Assembly: GCA_963770275.1 (NCBI GenBank)
Contig: CAVYPD010000060.1
Location: 47,681-111,680 of the forward strand
Reading direction: 5' to 3'
Length of the DNA stretch: 64,000 bases
Origin: Roseiarcus sp963770275
Lineage (GTDB): Bacteria > Pseudomonadota > Alphaproteobacteria > Rhizobiales > Beijerinckiaceae
A program made the position numbers and the translations under genes. Numbering within the stretch: the first letter of the stretch is position 1; each line of letters begins with the position of its first letter. A model generated the notes under the pieces. It was not told the origin of the DNA. It saw nothing but the letters and a program-made list of their open reading frames with translations, and made no database searches. Below are positions 19,046 to 27,518 of the stretch, in pieces.

Positions 19046-19495
19046 ATGTTGAAACCGCTTGCCCTCGCCGCCACGCTGGCGCTCGCCGGGTCCGCGGAGG
19101 CGCATGACTACGGCGCCGATATAATCTGCCGGGTCACGGAAACTGACGGCAACCGAAGCGCCTGGTCGTTCGCTCCAAACACCGCGAGCGTCGATGGGCG
19201 CCCGTGTCGACGTTCGTCGAAACGTCCTATCTCGGACATGGCAAGTCCGTTGTGAGCCAACCCGGCTCGCGCCCGGTCTGGCTCATGACAGCGAACCCGG
19301 TCGGCGGCGTGACCTTGCTGCCGCGGAATAATCCCGGCTGGTCGCTCATCGTTTCGAAATCTTGCGCGCACTGCGACGAGCATCTCGGGCGGATACGCGA
19401 CGCTCCTCCACAACGGCGTGTTGATGGGCGTCGGCCAATGCGCCCAGCGGACCCTTCCGACTGCGGCAACCGTCGGCGACGTCGCGCCGGAGTGA
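19046..19495 (+). CDS. Small secreted protein, two compensating frameshifts
   Basis: A GAGGGGAAAA site precedes ATG at 19,046. A signal peptide (MLKPLALAATLALAGSAEA) is followed by HDYGADIICRVTETDGNRSA. The frame then changes near 19,200 to VSTFVETSYLGHGKSVVSQP and LIVSKSCAHCDEHLG, and near 19,390 back to the first frame with GYATLLHNGVLMGVGQCAQR, stopping at 19,493. The length is an exact multiple of three, so one base is gained and one lost. Four cysteines (one CAHC pair) may form disulfides. I do not recognise the family; periplasmic or extracellular location is inferred from the signal peptide. Confidence 0.6.
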
Positions 19496-19674
19496 CCTCA
19501 AAACGCTGTCCGAGCAGCCCTTGAGCCGGACGCCTTCGCGGCCCACCTCTCCAAACCCACGAGCCAGCGGATCGCCCGGGTCAAGAACGGATCAGCGGCG
19601 GAACAGATAGGTATCGCGCTCGTTAAGGTCTCGACGGGCGCCGACCCCAGCCCCCCAGCCCAAAGGCGCTCGTT

Positions 19675-19704
19675 AGCCCCGCGTCGGCCCTCCCGCGCGG
19701 GGCT
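19675..19704 (+). terminator. Probable rho-independent terminator
   Basis: A perfect 9-bp stem (AGCCCCGCG / CGCGGGGCT) with a 12-base loop is followed by TTCGCTTG. It sits about 180 bases after the secreted-protein stop and just outside the truncated IS. The T-run is weak. Confidence 0.45.
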
Positions 19705-19741
19705 TCGCTTGTCGACCATTACGCAAATTGGACAACCGGTG

Positions 19742-20455
19742 TTAGTCGTTCTGGGCGCAGGCGTATTCGAAGGCGTGCGCCCAAACGAGTTCTCCAGCCT
19801 CGAGGGCGCCCTTGATGTCGGGCGCGGCCGAACTCGTATGGCCTGGGGTGGTGAAATGAGTTCCGTTGTCGGTGAGGACGGTATGGACCTTGTAAGGGAC
19901 GGCGGCGGTCAGGCGGCGCAGGAAGTCCCCTGCGGTGCGGCGCGCCACCTTCTCGTGCATCTCGACGAAGGCGAACTTCGACGTTCGGTCGATGGCGACG
20001 ATGAGGGAGAGCTTGCCTTGCGCAGTTCGAACCTCGGCGATGTCGATATGGAAATAGCCGATCGGATAGGCCTTGAATTTGCGTTTGGCGGAGGCCTCGC
20101 CTTCGACCTGGGGCAACCGGGAGATCCCGTGGCGTTGCAGACACCGGTGAAGCGACGAGCGGGTCAGATGCGGGATGGTGGGCTGCAAGGCATAGAGGCA
20201 GTCGTCGAGCGGCAGCAAAGCATGCCTTCGGAAGGCAACGACGACGGCCTCTTCCTCTGCTGACAGGACTGTCGATCTGGGCTCCTTGGGTCCGGTCCGA
20301 AGATCAGAAACTGACTTCCGCGCCTTCCATTTGGCGATGGTCTTCGGATTGACGCCGTGGCGCTTGGCCAGAGCCCTCAGGCTCTCTTGACTATGTTGTA
20401 TCGCTCGACGGACCGCCTCTGTCGTTGTGGCGCTCCCATGAAGAACCTGTCCCAT
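19742..20455 (-). mobile_element. 3'-truncated IS481-family transposase
   Basis: The frame begins MGQVLHGSATTTEAVRRAIQ and has an HTH (ESLRALAKRHGVNPKTIAKW), then the first part of a DDE integrase core with YFHIDIAEVRTAQGKLSLIV (first Asp) and HTVLTDNGTHFTT (second Asp). The family normally goes on with HRLTKPxHPWTNGQVERMNRTIKE, which carries the catalytic Glu. Here a TAA follows ACAQND, and only HRL is still recognisable after it, so the catalytic Glu and about 100 residues are lost. It is inactive. I could not identify intact terminal repeats. Confidence 0.85.
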
Positions 20456-20575
20456 AGCGCATCCTTCGAATCCCTCGATAAGAATGCCCCAGCAAAATCC
20501 GGGACGAAACACCTAGGCCAGCCCCTTTTTTATTCCAATCGACTGTAACCCATTGAAAAGTCCGGATTCGAAAAA

Positions 20576-20638
20576 ATAAACGCTAGTAAACGCGAGCACT
20601 TTTACTAACGTTTATGCGCACTTAACTGACGTTTAATC
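20576..20638. repeat. Hairpin with 15-bp arms plus a 21-bp-offset third arm
   Basis: The left arm at 20,576-20,590 and right arm at 20,601-20,615 are inverted copies with one mismatch around a 10-base loop. A third, direct copy of the right arm's ACGTTTA core follows 21 bases later (20,608 and 20,629). It lies in AT-rich DNA between the IS remnant and the end of the SDR gene. It may be a terminator for the SDR or a protein-binding repeat. Confidence 0.5.
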
Positions 20639-20664
20639 GCTTTTATTGCGGGCGGCAGACAACC

Positions 20665-21408
20665 CTACATTGCAAAGCCGCCATCGACGATGAAGGCCTG
20701 ACCGGTGGCGAAGGCGCTTTCGTCGGAGGCGAGGTAGACGGCGATCGCGGCGATCTCCTCCGGCTTGCCGAGCCGACCCATCGGCTGGCGGTCGACGAAC
20801 GCCTGGCGCACGGCCTCGATCGCCTGGCCGCTCGTCTTGCTCAACGTCTCGATCCGCCCGTCGAGCGACGGGCTCTCGATCGTGCCCGGGCAGATGGCGT
20901 TGCAGCGCACGCCCTTGCGGATGTAGTCGGCCGCCACCGACTTGGTGAGGCCGATCACCGCGGCCTTCGAGGCGCCGTAGACGTAGCGGTTGGGGATGCC
21001 GCGCACCGATGAAGCGCCGGAGGCGATATTGACGATCGACCCCCTGCCCTTCTCCAGCATGCCCGGCAGAAAGGCGCGGATCGTGCGGTGCATCGACTTG
21101 ACGTTGAGGTCGAACGAGAAATCCCAGTCGGCGTCGGAGGTGGTGAGGACCGTTCCGTGGTGAACGAAGCCGGCGCAATTGAAGAGGACGTCGATCGGCC
21201 CGACTTCGCGCGCGAGCGCTTCGACCGCCTCGGTCGAGCGGGCGTCGAGCTTGCGCTTGTCGGCGTCGAGGCCTGCGAGGCCGCCGAGGTCGATGTCCGT
21301 CGCGATGACGCGCGCGCCCTCGCGCGCAAAGGCCTCGGCAGTCCCGCGCCCGATGCCCGCCGCCGCCGCCGTCAACAACGCCACCTTACCCGTCAATCGT
21401 CCCGCCAT
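20665..21408 (-). CDS. Short-chain dehydrogenase/reductase
   Basis: This is a 247-residue classical SDR. The nucleotide loop is LLTAAAAGIGRGTAEAFARE (a TAAAAGIG variant of TGxxxGIG), followed by an acidic VIATDIDLGGL that favours NAD(H), then LFNCAGFVHHG and the catalytic IASGASSVRG with YVYGASKAA (Ser-Tyr-Lys). The tail has the usual LASDESAFATGQAFIVDGGF. The sequence resembles the 3-hydroxybutyrate/fuconate-dehydrogenase-like group (DHRS6 type). The ATG at 21,408 follows GGAGCGG; the open frame extends 22 codons further up without a start signal. The substrate is not assignable. Confidence 0.9.
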   Translation of the reverse strand: MAGRLTGKVALLTAAAAGIGRGTAEAFAREGARVIATDIDLGGLAGLDADKRKLDARSTEAVEALAREVGPIDVLFNCAGFVHHGTVLTTSDADWDFSFDLNVKSMHRTIRAFLPGMLEKGRGSIVNIASGASSVRGIPNRYVYGASKAAVIGLTKSVAADYIRKGVRCNAICPGTIESPSLDGRIETLSKTSGQAIEAVRQAFVDRQPMGRLGKPEEIAAIAVYLASDESAFATGQAFIVDGGFAM

Positions 21409-21593
21409 GTGGGCCGCTCCTTCCGTCTTCTTTCCAGCGGCCGTCGGGGGCCGCGCCAAGTTTCTAGGCGACATCGCGGCGCGTTCCTAGTCGTCCGGCG
21501 CCGCGGTCGCTGTGTGTATTGCCAAGGAGGGGAAAACTGGCATACACAGCGACGCCATTCGAAGCCGGTGCCTGCACGGCGTCGCTCGACGGG

Positions 21594-21669
21594 GCCGCAA
21601 TAGCTCAGCTGGTAGAGCACATCATTCGTAATGATGGGGTCGGGGGTTCGAATCCCTCTTGCGGCACCA
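21594..21669 (+). tRNA. tRNA-Thr (anticodon CGT)
   Basis: A complete 76-base cloverleaf with encoded CCA is present. Acceptor arms GCCGCAA/TTGCGGC pair perfectly, the D-loop has AGCTCAGCTGGTAGAGC, the anticodon loop ATTCGTAAT has CGT at 21,627-21,629, and the T arm GGGGGTTCGAATCCCTC is normal. It reads ACG codons. A mobile module with a recombinase begins about 430 bases downstream. Confidence 0.97.
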
Positions 21670-22102
21670 GCACTTAGCTGGATTTAGGAACTTCAGCGCC
21701 AAGCGCAGGGACACACCGGGGACGCACCGGCCGGAGGCGCTTTCCCGCGAACGAGAGAAAGGCGTCAAAAACAAAAAGCCTCTACTTTCAACAGGATGTT
21801 TCTGATGAATGCTGCCTTCGCCAAAAATGATCTGGAGTATCCTATGCCGATGTCATACCGGACAAAAAGGTATAATAATTCTTTAGTGAGTTTAGTCTTT
21901 CAATAGCGTCACAAAGCATCTCGCCCATTTATTCTTATGGAGGCGGTATAGGTGGGGCTAAAAACCATCACACCGTCACGCCCTTGATATATGAAGAGTT
22001 TTTGTTCTTTTGAAATTAGGGGCTTAAGGCTTTTAAATTTGTGAAAGCACCTGAGTTTTCAATGGTGTGATGGGCGTGATGCCGATCAAGCGCGAAAACC
22101 CA
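21670..22102. other. AT-rich gap next to the tRNA with inverted repeats
   Basis: No gene is apparent. A 10-bp inverted pair (CCATCACACC at 21,965-21,974 and its complement at 22,064-22,073) is flanked by related GTCACGCC/GGCGTGATG words. This could be a recombination or regulatory region of the mobile module. I see no second copy of the tRNA 3' end nearby. Confidence 0.45.
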
Positions 22103-22498
22103 TCACCAATCGCTAAGGTCCGGCCACGACTGCCGCCATTTGCGCGGCCGGGCGTCCTCAGAAAGATCCGCGGCGCGGCGGGCTTCGCGCAAGGCGGCGA
22201 TTGTCGCATGCCAGACTTTGAGCGAGGTCTTACCGGATAGGACGGAAGCCAATTTGTTGTGCAGTTTCTCAACCTCGTGCGGCGATAGACCAACGCGCAG
22301 ATCTGAAAACGCGGTGGAGGCCCAGAGACGTGTGAGTTCGGCCGTATTGACGGTGTGGACGGCTCCATTGCTATCGAGAGCGGCCGCCAGGCGCCGTTCA
22401 GCTCTGCGCTGCGAGCGTTGAGCTTTAACCTGGGTTGTACGAAACTGCCGGTGGCGTGGCGGGGGAACGAGGCTGAAAGGTCGCGCGTGTGGATTCAT
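22103..22498 (-). CDS. Small helical protein of the mobile module
   Basis: This is a 131-residue hypothetical protein. The start is taken at the ATG overlapping the previous gene's stop (ATGA), giving MNPHARPFSLVPPPRHRQFR and then a basic, helical middle (KAQRSQRRAERRLAAAL) and LSPHEVEKLHNKLASVLSGK. No enzymatic motif is visible. It is translationally coupled to the upstream Cys/His protein, so the two likely act together. It is typical of prophage or integrative-element cargo; function unknown. Confidence 0.65.
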   Translation of the reverse strand: MNPHARPFSLVPPPRHRQFRTTQVKAQRSQRRAERRLAAALDSNGAVHTVNTAELTRLWASTAFSDLRVGLSPHEVEKLHNKLASVLSGKTSLKVWHATIAALREARRAADLSEDARPRKWRQSWPDLSDW

Positions 22499-23079
22499 TC
22501 CGCCTGGCCGGTCTTCGATCTCCATAGCTCCTCGACCTGCAACGCGCGCTTCACTTTCAGGAGCGCTGTCTCTTCGTCGTAGCGGCGGCTGAGGACCAGC
22601 GCGGCGGCCCACAGGCATTGGTCGAACGCCCGCGGCGTCAATGTGTCAGGCTCGACTTTGGCGACGTCGCGCAGCCACGCGCAAGCACGCGCCAGGTCGT
22701 GGCTTTCGAGGGCGATCGTCGAGCCTGAAAGCGTCGGGTCGATCTTCCACCACCACCGCAGCGCCCGCCGCTTGATTTTTGAGACTTGCGCTTCGAGCGC
22801 GGCGCGCTCGCGGACGTTGAAGAAACGGCGGCGGAGCTTGCGTTGCAACCATACGAGGCGGAGCTGGTCGATTTCGATCCGTTCGGCCCCACGGCAGTGG
22901 ATGCTGCACTTGTCGGCGAATTTCAACGGAACCTTGCGGCACGGAGCGCCGGTCGTCATTGCAATCGCCGTGCAATGCAGTTTGGCCTTGCCGGCGTTCA
23001 TGGCGGCGATCCAGCGAGCGATGTGGTCGGGATCGCGGCAGCCGAGACTGGAGCCGAGGTATGAGCCGGATCGAGGCAT
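22495..23079 (-). CDS. Cys/His zinc-binding-like protein of the mobile module
   Basis: The protein is about 194 residues when started at MPRSGSYLGSSLGCRDPD. Near the N-terminus it has HCTAIAMTTGAPCRKVPLKF followed by DKCSIHCRGAER. This Cys...Cys...CxxHC arrangement resembles the small zinc-binding module of phage-related HGGxS-type proteins. The rest is helical and rich in Arg, Leu and Trp. It overlaps the next gene by four bases. The role is unknown; a DNA-associated phage function is inferred only from this motif and the neighbouring recombinase. Confidence 0.65.
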   Translation of the reverse strand: MPRSGSYLGSSLGCRDPDHIARWIAAMNAGKAKLHCTAIAMTTGAPCRKVPLKFADKCSIHCRGAERIEIDQLRLVWLQRKLRRRFFNVRERAALEAQVSKIKRRALRWWWKIDPTLSGSTIALESHDLARACAWLRDVAKVEPDTLTPRAFDQCLWAAALVLSRRYDEETALLKVKRALQVEELWRSKTGQAE

Positions 23080-23168
23080 GGAGTTGTTTGTATCCCTCGC
23101 GTAGCGCCGGAAAGAATTACTGCTTCGCCGGTGATGCGCCAAGAGGGGGAAGGTTGCGCTCAACTACA

Positions 23169-23471
23169 CTAGGGAGGTCCTTCCGATCCTCTCCAACAGT
23201 CACGACGCGGCCTCCAGGCGGGCGCGGAGGTTGATGACCGAACGTGCCGTCCACTTGACTTAAGCGGCCCGGGCGCTTTCGGCATGGCCAGCCGCAATTG
23301 TCGCTCGCTGGCGATGTGCAGCACGCCGTCGTCGTTCTCGACCACGTAGCGCAAGGTCTTCAAGTTGCGCTTGACGAAAGCGGCCACGACCTCGCCTTCG
23401 AAGCGGCTGTCTTCGCCCTCCTTGACGACCCGCTGGCCGACGATGAATTTCATTAGGATTCGTTCGCTCAT
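23169..23471 (-). CDS. Small hypothetical protein coupled to the recombinase
   Basis: The product is 100 residues. The core MKFIVGQRVVKEGEDSRFEG, VVAAFVKRNLKTLRYVVEND and GVLHIASERQL looks like a small beta-barrel of the KOW/Tudor kind seen in many short alphaproteobacterial accessory proteins. The tail after about residue 68 is low-complexity and may be out of frame. The ATG shares one base with the recombinase stop, so the two are co-translated. Confidence 0.6.
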   Translation of the reverse strand: MSERILMKFIVGQRVVKEGEDSRFEGEVVAAFVKRNLKTLRYVVENDDGVLHIASERQLRLAMPKAPGPLKSSGRHVRSSTSAPAWRPRRDCWRGSEGPP

Positions 23472-24181
23472 CAGGCTGTCTCCTGGCCGCGCCTGGCGTG
23501 CTTGGGTCCCGTCAGCATCGACTGCACTGATTTCGGATTGAAGGGTTTGCCGGCCGCGTTGAGATGGCCCTCGGCCGCCAGGGCGGACGAGATTTCACGT
23601 AGCGACATGGGCGCGCCCTTGGGCCGCTTGCGCCTCAGCGCCTTCGCCAGGGCCACCACGTCGGGCCGCTTCTCCATGTGGGACGGGCGGCCGCCGCACT
23701 TGCCGGTGAGGGCCTTCTTGCGGTCGCGCGACGCTTTGAGCTTGGCGACCAGGGTCGTCTTCTCGAACTCGGACACGCTGCCGAGGATCTGCCTCACCAT
23801 GATCGCGGTCGGGGTGTCCTCGGTGAAGTGGGTCGGCGCGCTGGCGGCGATCAGCGTGAGGCCCTGGTCGGCCAGCAGCTTGTGGCCGAGCAGTTGCTGG
23901 GCGAGGTCGCGCGTGAACCTGTCAGGCGACTCGACGATGATCGTCCTCGCGCCGTTGGCTAAGAGCGCCGTGAGCATGCGGGCGAACTCCGGCCTGCCGG
24001 CGACCGGGTCGGCCCCGCTGACCGCCGCGTCATAGAACGCGCCGACGATCTCGTAGCCCGCCCGCTTGGCGAATGCGTTGATCGCGGCGAGCTGCCGCTT
24101 GTCGCTGTCCTTGTCGGGCCCGACGTTCGTCTTGCTTGAGGTCCGCAGGTACGCGACCGCCTTCGTGAGTTCCTTTGCCAC
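23471..24181 (-). CDS. Serine recombinase (resolvase/invertase family)
   Basis: This is a 236-residue site-specific recombinase. The N-terminal AVAYLRTSSKTNVG holds the nucleophilic Ser15 in the YLRxS motif. SGADPVAGRPEFARMLTAL and IIVESPDRFTRDLAQQLLGH contain the catalytic Arg and the DRFTRD block. The E-helix region is VRQILGSVSEFEKTTLVAKL, followed by a basic KASRDRKKALTGKCGGRP and a C-terminal HTH (SLREISSALAAEGHLNAAGK). It is a small serine recombinase of the MerR/Pin-like kind and probably mobilises or inverts the surrounding segment. It is transcribed away from the ars region and towards tRNA-Thr. Confidence 0.92.
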   Translation of the reverse strand: MAKELTKAVAYLRTSSKTNVGPDKDSDKRQLAAINAFAKRAGYEIVGAFYDAAVSGADPVAGRPEFARMLTALLANGARTIIVESPDRFTRDLAQQLLGHKLLADQGLTLIAASAPTHFTEDTPTAIMVRQILGSVSEFEKTTLVAKLKASRDRKKALTGKCGGRPSHMEKRPDVVALAKALRRKRPKGAPMSLREISSALAAEGHLNAAGKPFNPKSVQSMLTGPKHARRGQETA

Positions 24182-24673
24182 TTTCCCTTACTCTTTCCTG
24201 GCCACTGCCCGAAATCGTGTATTCTATCCTTGAGGTAAGGTAACAGACAACGATATGCAATAGCCGTTTGCCGCCCCTGTCGAGCCGATCGGAGCCGGGG
24301 ACCGAGGGTTGGTTATCGCGGAGACTGTCGAGCTTAGCGTTCGCCCCGTCACCCCGACTGAACTCTCGCCGGCTGCTCGACAAGGCGGCAAACGTTTGTC
24401 GCCTTGACTAGGCGCGTCAGCCGCAGTCCCGAGCTGCTTGATCCCAAGGTCGGCGATCGAAAATGGCATTGTTGAAGCGCGCTCGTCGCCGCTATCGTCA
24501 AACCGACCTAATTGCTCCGGTCCCCCTCCTGAAGCGGCGCTCGCACGGGCCACTTGCGCGCAGAAAAATTTTGCATTTCGCCAAAATGGCGCGGGAGACA
24601 ATTTCGTCTTTCGCCTGAAATCGAGACTTGCGCCGACACGGCCGGATTGGTTGTCAGGCCGCGAAATGGCGGC
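24182..24673. other. Intergenic region upstream of the recombinase
   Basis: No gene is supported. The first 60 bases upstream of the recombinase are AT-richer and may hold its promoter. The remainder runs into the degraded chromate transporter. Confidence 0.45.
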
Positions 24674-25108
24674 GTCAGCGTCGGCTATTTCGTGTCCGGC
24701 ATCCCCGGCGCAATCGCGGGTTGGCTGGCAATGATAACCCCGGCGCTGCTGATCATCCCGCTTGTCCATTTCGCGGGACGGCACATTGAGCGCCCAAGGG
24801 TAAAAGGGGCGCTGCAAGCGGTCGTGATTGCGAGCGCGGACCTGTTGTTGGCAGCCTCGATACCGCTGGCGCAAGCCGCGCTCACGGATTGGGTGACAAT
24901 CGCGATTGCTAATGTCAGCCTTGTTCTTCTGCTGACAACCGAACTCGATACCCTTTGGATCATCCTCGGCGCGGCGCTCATCTCGCTGTCCGCCTCGTCG
25001 CTTGGCCTGATCGGGGTGTTGCAGAAATCTTATTTTCTGCGCCTGAGCAACGTTTCAGCAGTCGTTGAAATATCCTTGACGCCATCCCAACATTTCTATA
25101 TTCGCTGA
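24674..25108 (+). pseudogene. chrA: Chromate transporter (ChrA) C-terminal fragment
   Basis: From about 24,683 the frame encodes GYFVSGIPGAIAGWLAMITP, LLIIPLVHFAGRHIERPRVK and LDTLWIILGAALISLSASSL. This is the C-terminal part of the CHR domain, which exports chromate. The N-terminal half with its own CHR repeat is missing and the end runs into unrelated sequence. It is a remnant directly upstream of the arsenic operon, consistent with a metal-resistance island that has lost its chromate gene. Confidence 0.75.
25053..25102 (+). promoter_or_regulatory. Promoter and probable ArsR operator of the arsenic operon
   Basis: TTTCA-N8-TGAAA (25,053-25,070) is an inverted repeat. TTGACG at 25,076 and TATATT at 25,097 form -35 and -10 elements with a short 15-base spacer. 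TGAAATAT is repeated at 25,066 and 25,106. ArsR repressors bind inverted TTTCA/TGAAA-like repeats near the promoter, so this is the likely autoregulated operator. The assignment is by motif and position. Confidence 0.5.
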
Positions 25109-25111
25109 AAT

Positions 25112-25447
25112 ATGGAAAAACAAAATGCAGTCACGGCGCTGGCCGCTCTCGCCCAAGATAATCGTCTCGACATTTTCCGCCTGCTCGTTCAGGCGGGGCC
25201 GGAGGGCATGCAAGCCGGCGCAGTCGCCACGGCGCTTGATCTCGCACCGAACACGCTGACCTTTCATTTTGACCGGCTGCGCACGGCCGGCCTCGTCACC
25301 GGGCGCGACGGTCGTTCGATGATTTACGCCGCACAATACGAACAGATGAATGCGCTGCCTGGCTTCCTTACCGAAAACTGCTGCGCGGGCACACCGGCGA
25401 CCTGCAAGCCTGCTGGCTCGAAGCGTAAGGCAAGGGAGAACGCATGA
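25112..25447 (+). CDS. arsR: Arsenite-responsive repressor ArsR
   Basis: This 111-residue ArsR/SmtB repressor has a winged helix: ALAALAQDNRLDIFRLLVQA, then MQAGAVATALDLAPNTLTFH (HTH) and LRTAGLVTGRDGRSMIYAAQ. The C-terminus has NCCAGTPATC, a cysteine cluster as in ArsR proteins that sense As(III) near the C-terminal end rather than in the DNA-binding helix. It overlaps the next gene by four bases (ATGA). It probably represses the whole arsR-flavoprotein-aqpS-arsC-MFS operon until arsenite or antimonite binds. Confidence 0.93.
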   Translation: MEKQNAVTALAALAQDNRLDIFRLLVQAGPEGMQAGAVATALDLAPNTLTFHFDRLRTAGLVTGRDGRSMIYAAQYEQMNALPGFLTENCCAGTPATCKPAGSKRKARENA

Positions 25448-26818
25448 GCGAGCGCGTCGACGATCTTCCCGTCGCCGTTATTGGCAGCGGCCCTGTCGGC
25501 CTTGCGGCTGCCGCGCAGCTCGTCGCGCGCGGCTTGCCCATGCGGGTCTATGAGGCCGGGCGGAGACCGTCGCCGCGAATGTGCGAAGCTGGGGCCATGT
25601 GCGGCTGTTCTCGTTCTGGCGCTACAACATGGATGAGGTCGCCAAGGGACTCTTGCGCGAACACGGATGGCAAGAACCTCCAGAGGACGGCCTGCCGACG
25701 GGCCACGAGCTGTCGACGCTTATCTCGAACCCCTGTCGGAAATTCCCGCGATCGGCGACGCGATCGAAACCGAAACCCGCGTGCGGGCCATTACGCGGCA
25801 TGGCATCGACAAGGTGACAAGCCGGAATCGGGCCAAGCACCCCTTCGCGCTCACGGTCGAGAACCAAAAGGGCGCACGTATCGATCTGGCGCGGGCAGTG
25901 ATCGACGCATCCGGCACCTGGCAGAATCAGAATTCCCTCGGAGCGGCAGGCATCCCCGCAAAGGGCGAAGCGGGACAGAGCGCCATCGTTTACGGCATTC
26001 CCGATATTCTCGGCAGTGCCCGCGCTGACTATGTCGGCCAGAGAGTTTGGTGATCGGCGGTGGCCATTCGGCTGCGAATGCGCTGCTCGATCTCGCGCGG
26101 CTCGCCGAAACCGATCACAGCCTGCCAACTCACTTGGGCTGTCCGCAGCAGGAACCTTGCGCGCGTCTTCGGCGGCGGCGTTGACGACCAACTTCCCGCG
26201 CGCGGCAAGCTGGGCAGTGACCTCCGGCAGCTCGTGGATGGTGGTCGCCTCCACCTCGTCAAAGGCTTCCATGCCGAGGAAGTGACCAACGACCGCGGCG
26301 CGCTTGTCGTGACCGGGCGCGCGCTATCGGGACGGCTTATCCTCGGGCCGGTCGATCGCATCATCGTTGCGACCGGGCAGCGTCCCGATCTCGACATGAC
26401 GCGCGAGCTGCGCCTCGATCTAGATCCATGGCTCGAAAGCTCGCGCGCCCTCGGTCCTTCGATCGATCCGAATCTGCATTCCTGCGGCTCCGTTCCGCCG
26501 CACGGATACCGCGAGCTGGCGCATCCCGATCCCGGCTATTTTTCGGTAGGCATCAAAAGCTACGGCCGCGCGCCGACATTTCTGCTGGCGACCGGCCACG
26601 AGCAGGTACGCTCGGTCGTGGCGCATCTCGCCGGCGATGAAGCCGCCGCGATCGATGTTCGGCTTACACTTCCTGAAACGGGCATTTGCTCAACCGATAT
26701 CGACGGTACAGCAGAAGAATGCTCGGCGGCGGCCCCGCGCCTGCAAGCCAGAATGCCTGCTGCGCTCGCCGACGCAACCGCTAAGGCGGTTGGCAAAATC
26801 GGATGCGGGTGCGGATGA
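25444..26818 (+). CDS. ArsO-like flavin-dependent oxidoreductase, several frameshifts
   Basis: An NAD(P)/FAD-binding protein of about 458 residues that accompanies many ars operons. The dinucleotide loop PVAVIGSGPVGLAAAAQLVA is at the N-terminus. Pieces in successive frames follow: RLFSFWRYNMDEVAKGLLRE; AVDAYLEPLSEIPAIGDAIE to AVIDASGTWQNQNSLGAAGI; the second nucleotide loop VIGGGHSAANALLDLARLAE; then from about 26,120 one frame to the end, with DRIIVATGQRPDLDMTREL and a Cys-bearing tail. Frame changes lie near 25,570, 25,700, 26,050 and 26,130. Overlaps with arsR and the aquaporin show an operon. Its substrate is not established; arsenical oxidation is often proposed for such proteins. Confidence 0.8.
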
Positions 26819-27518
26819 TGACGTCACTTCCGCCGCAGCGCCTCGCGGCCGAAGCACTGGGAACCGGGTTGCTCGTCGCAACAGTGGTCGGCTCCGGCAT
26901 CATGGCGGAGTCGCTGACGAAGGATGCTGCGCTCGCGTTGCTCGGCAACACGCTGCCGACAGGCGCGATGCTGGTGGTGCTGATTCCGATTTCTGGGGCC
27001 AATCTCCGGCGCGCATTTCAAGCCAGCGGTGTCGCTCGTCTTAGCGCTCAAACGCGATGTCTCGGCGCGTGAGGCGGCGCTTTATGCCGTCGCGCAGGTT
27101 GTCGGCGGCATTCTTGGTACGATCGCCGCGCATGTAATGTTCGCGCTACCGCTGCTCGACCCTTCCACGAAGGTGCGCACAGGCGGCGCGCAATGGTTCG
27201 CCGAATGGGTTGCTACCTTCGGCCTAGTCATCACAATCCTTGCCGGTATTCGCTTCGCACGTGCGGCCGTACCGTGGCTGGTCGGGCTCTACATCACCGC
27301 TGCCTACTGGTTCACGGCTTCAACCTCCTTTGCAAACCCCGCCGTCGCGATCGCGCGGGCCTTCACCAATACCTTTTCGGGTCTCCGTCCTATCGACCTG
27401 CCGGGCTTCATCACTCGCGCAACTGCTGGGGGCGCTATGCGCGCTTGCCTTTGCGGGTTGGCTCCTGCGCCAGGAAGAAGGCTCGGTCGAACCATTGAAA
27501 GCCGAGGCGCGACTATGA
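26815..27518 (+). CDS. aqpS: AqpS-type aquaglyceroporin for arsenite, frameshifted
   Basis: An MIP-family channel of about 234 residues. In rhizobial ars operons AqpS replaces an efflux pump, letting arsenite made by ArsC leave by diffusion. RLAAEALGTGLLVATVVGSG is helix 1. After a change near 26,985 come SGAHFKPAVSLVLALKRDVS (first half-helix) and STSFANPAVAIARAFTNTFS (second NPA). Another change near 27,410 leads to QLLGALCALAFAGWLLRQEE, ending EARL. The first NPA motif reads KPA, with Asn replaced by Lys, which would alter the pore constriction unless it is a base error. Both ends overlap the neighbouring ars genes. Confidence 0.85.

Noticed and set aside
21594..24181. A duplicated tRNA 3' end as an attachment site of an island
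   Set aside because: I found no second copy of the tRNA 3' segment downstream to the end of the recombinase module.
24224..24874. A 216-codon minus-strand frame opposite the chrA remnant
   Set aside because: The recognisable chromate transporter sequence is on the plus strand. The opposite frame has no family features.
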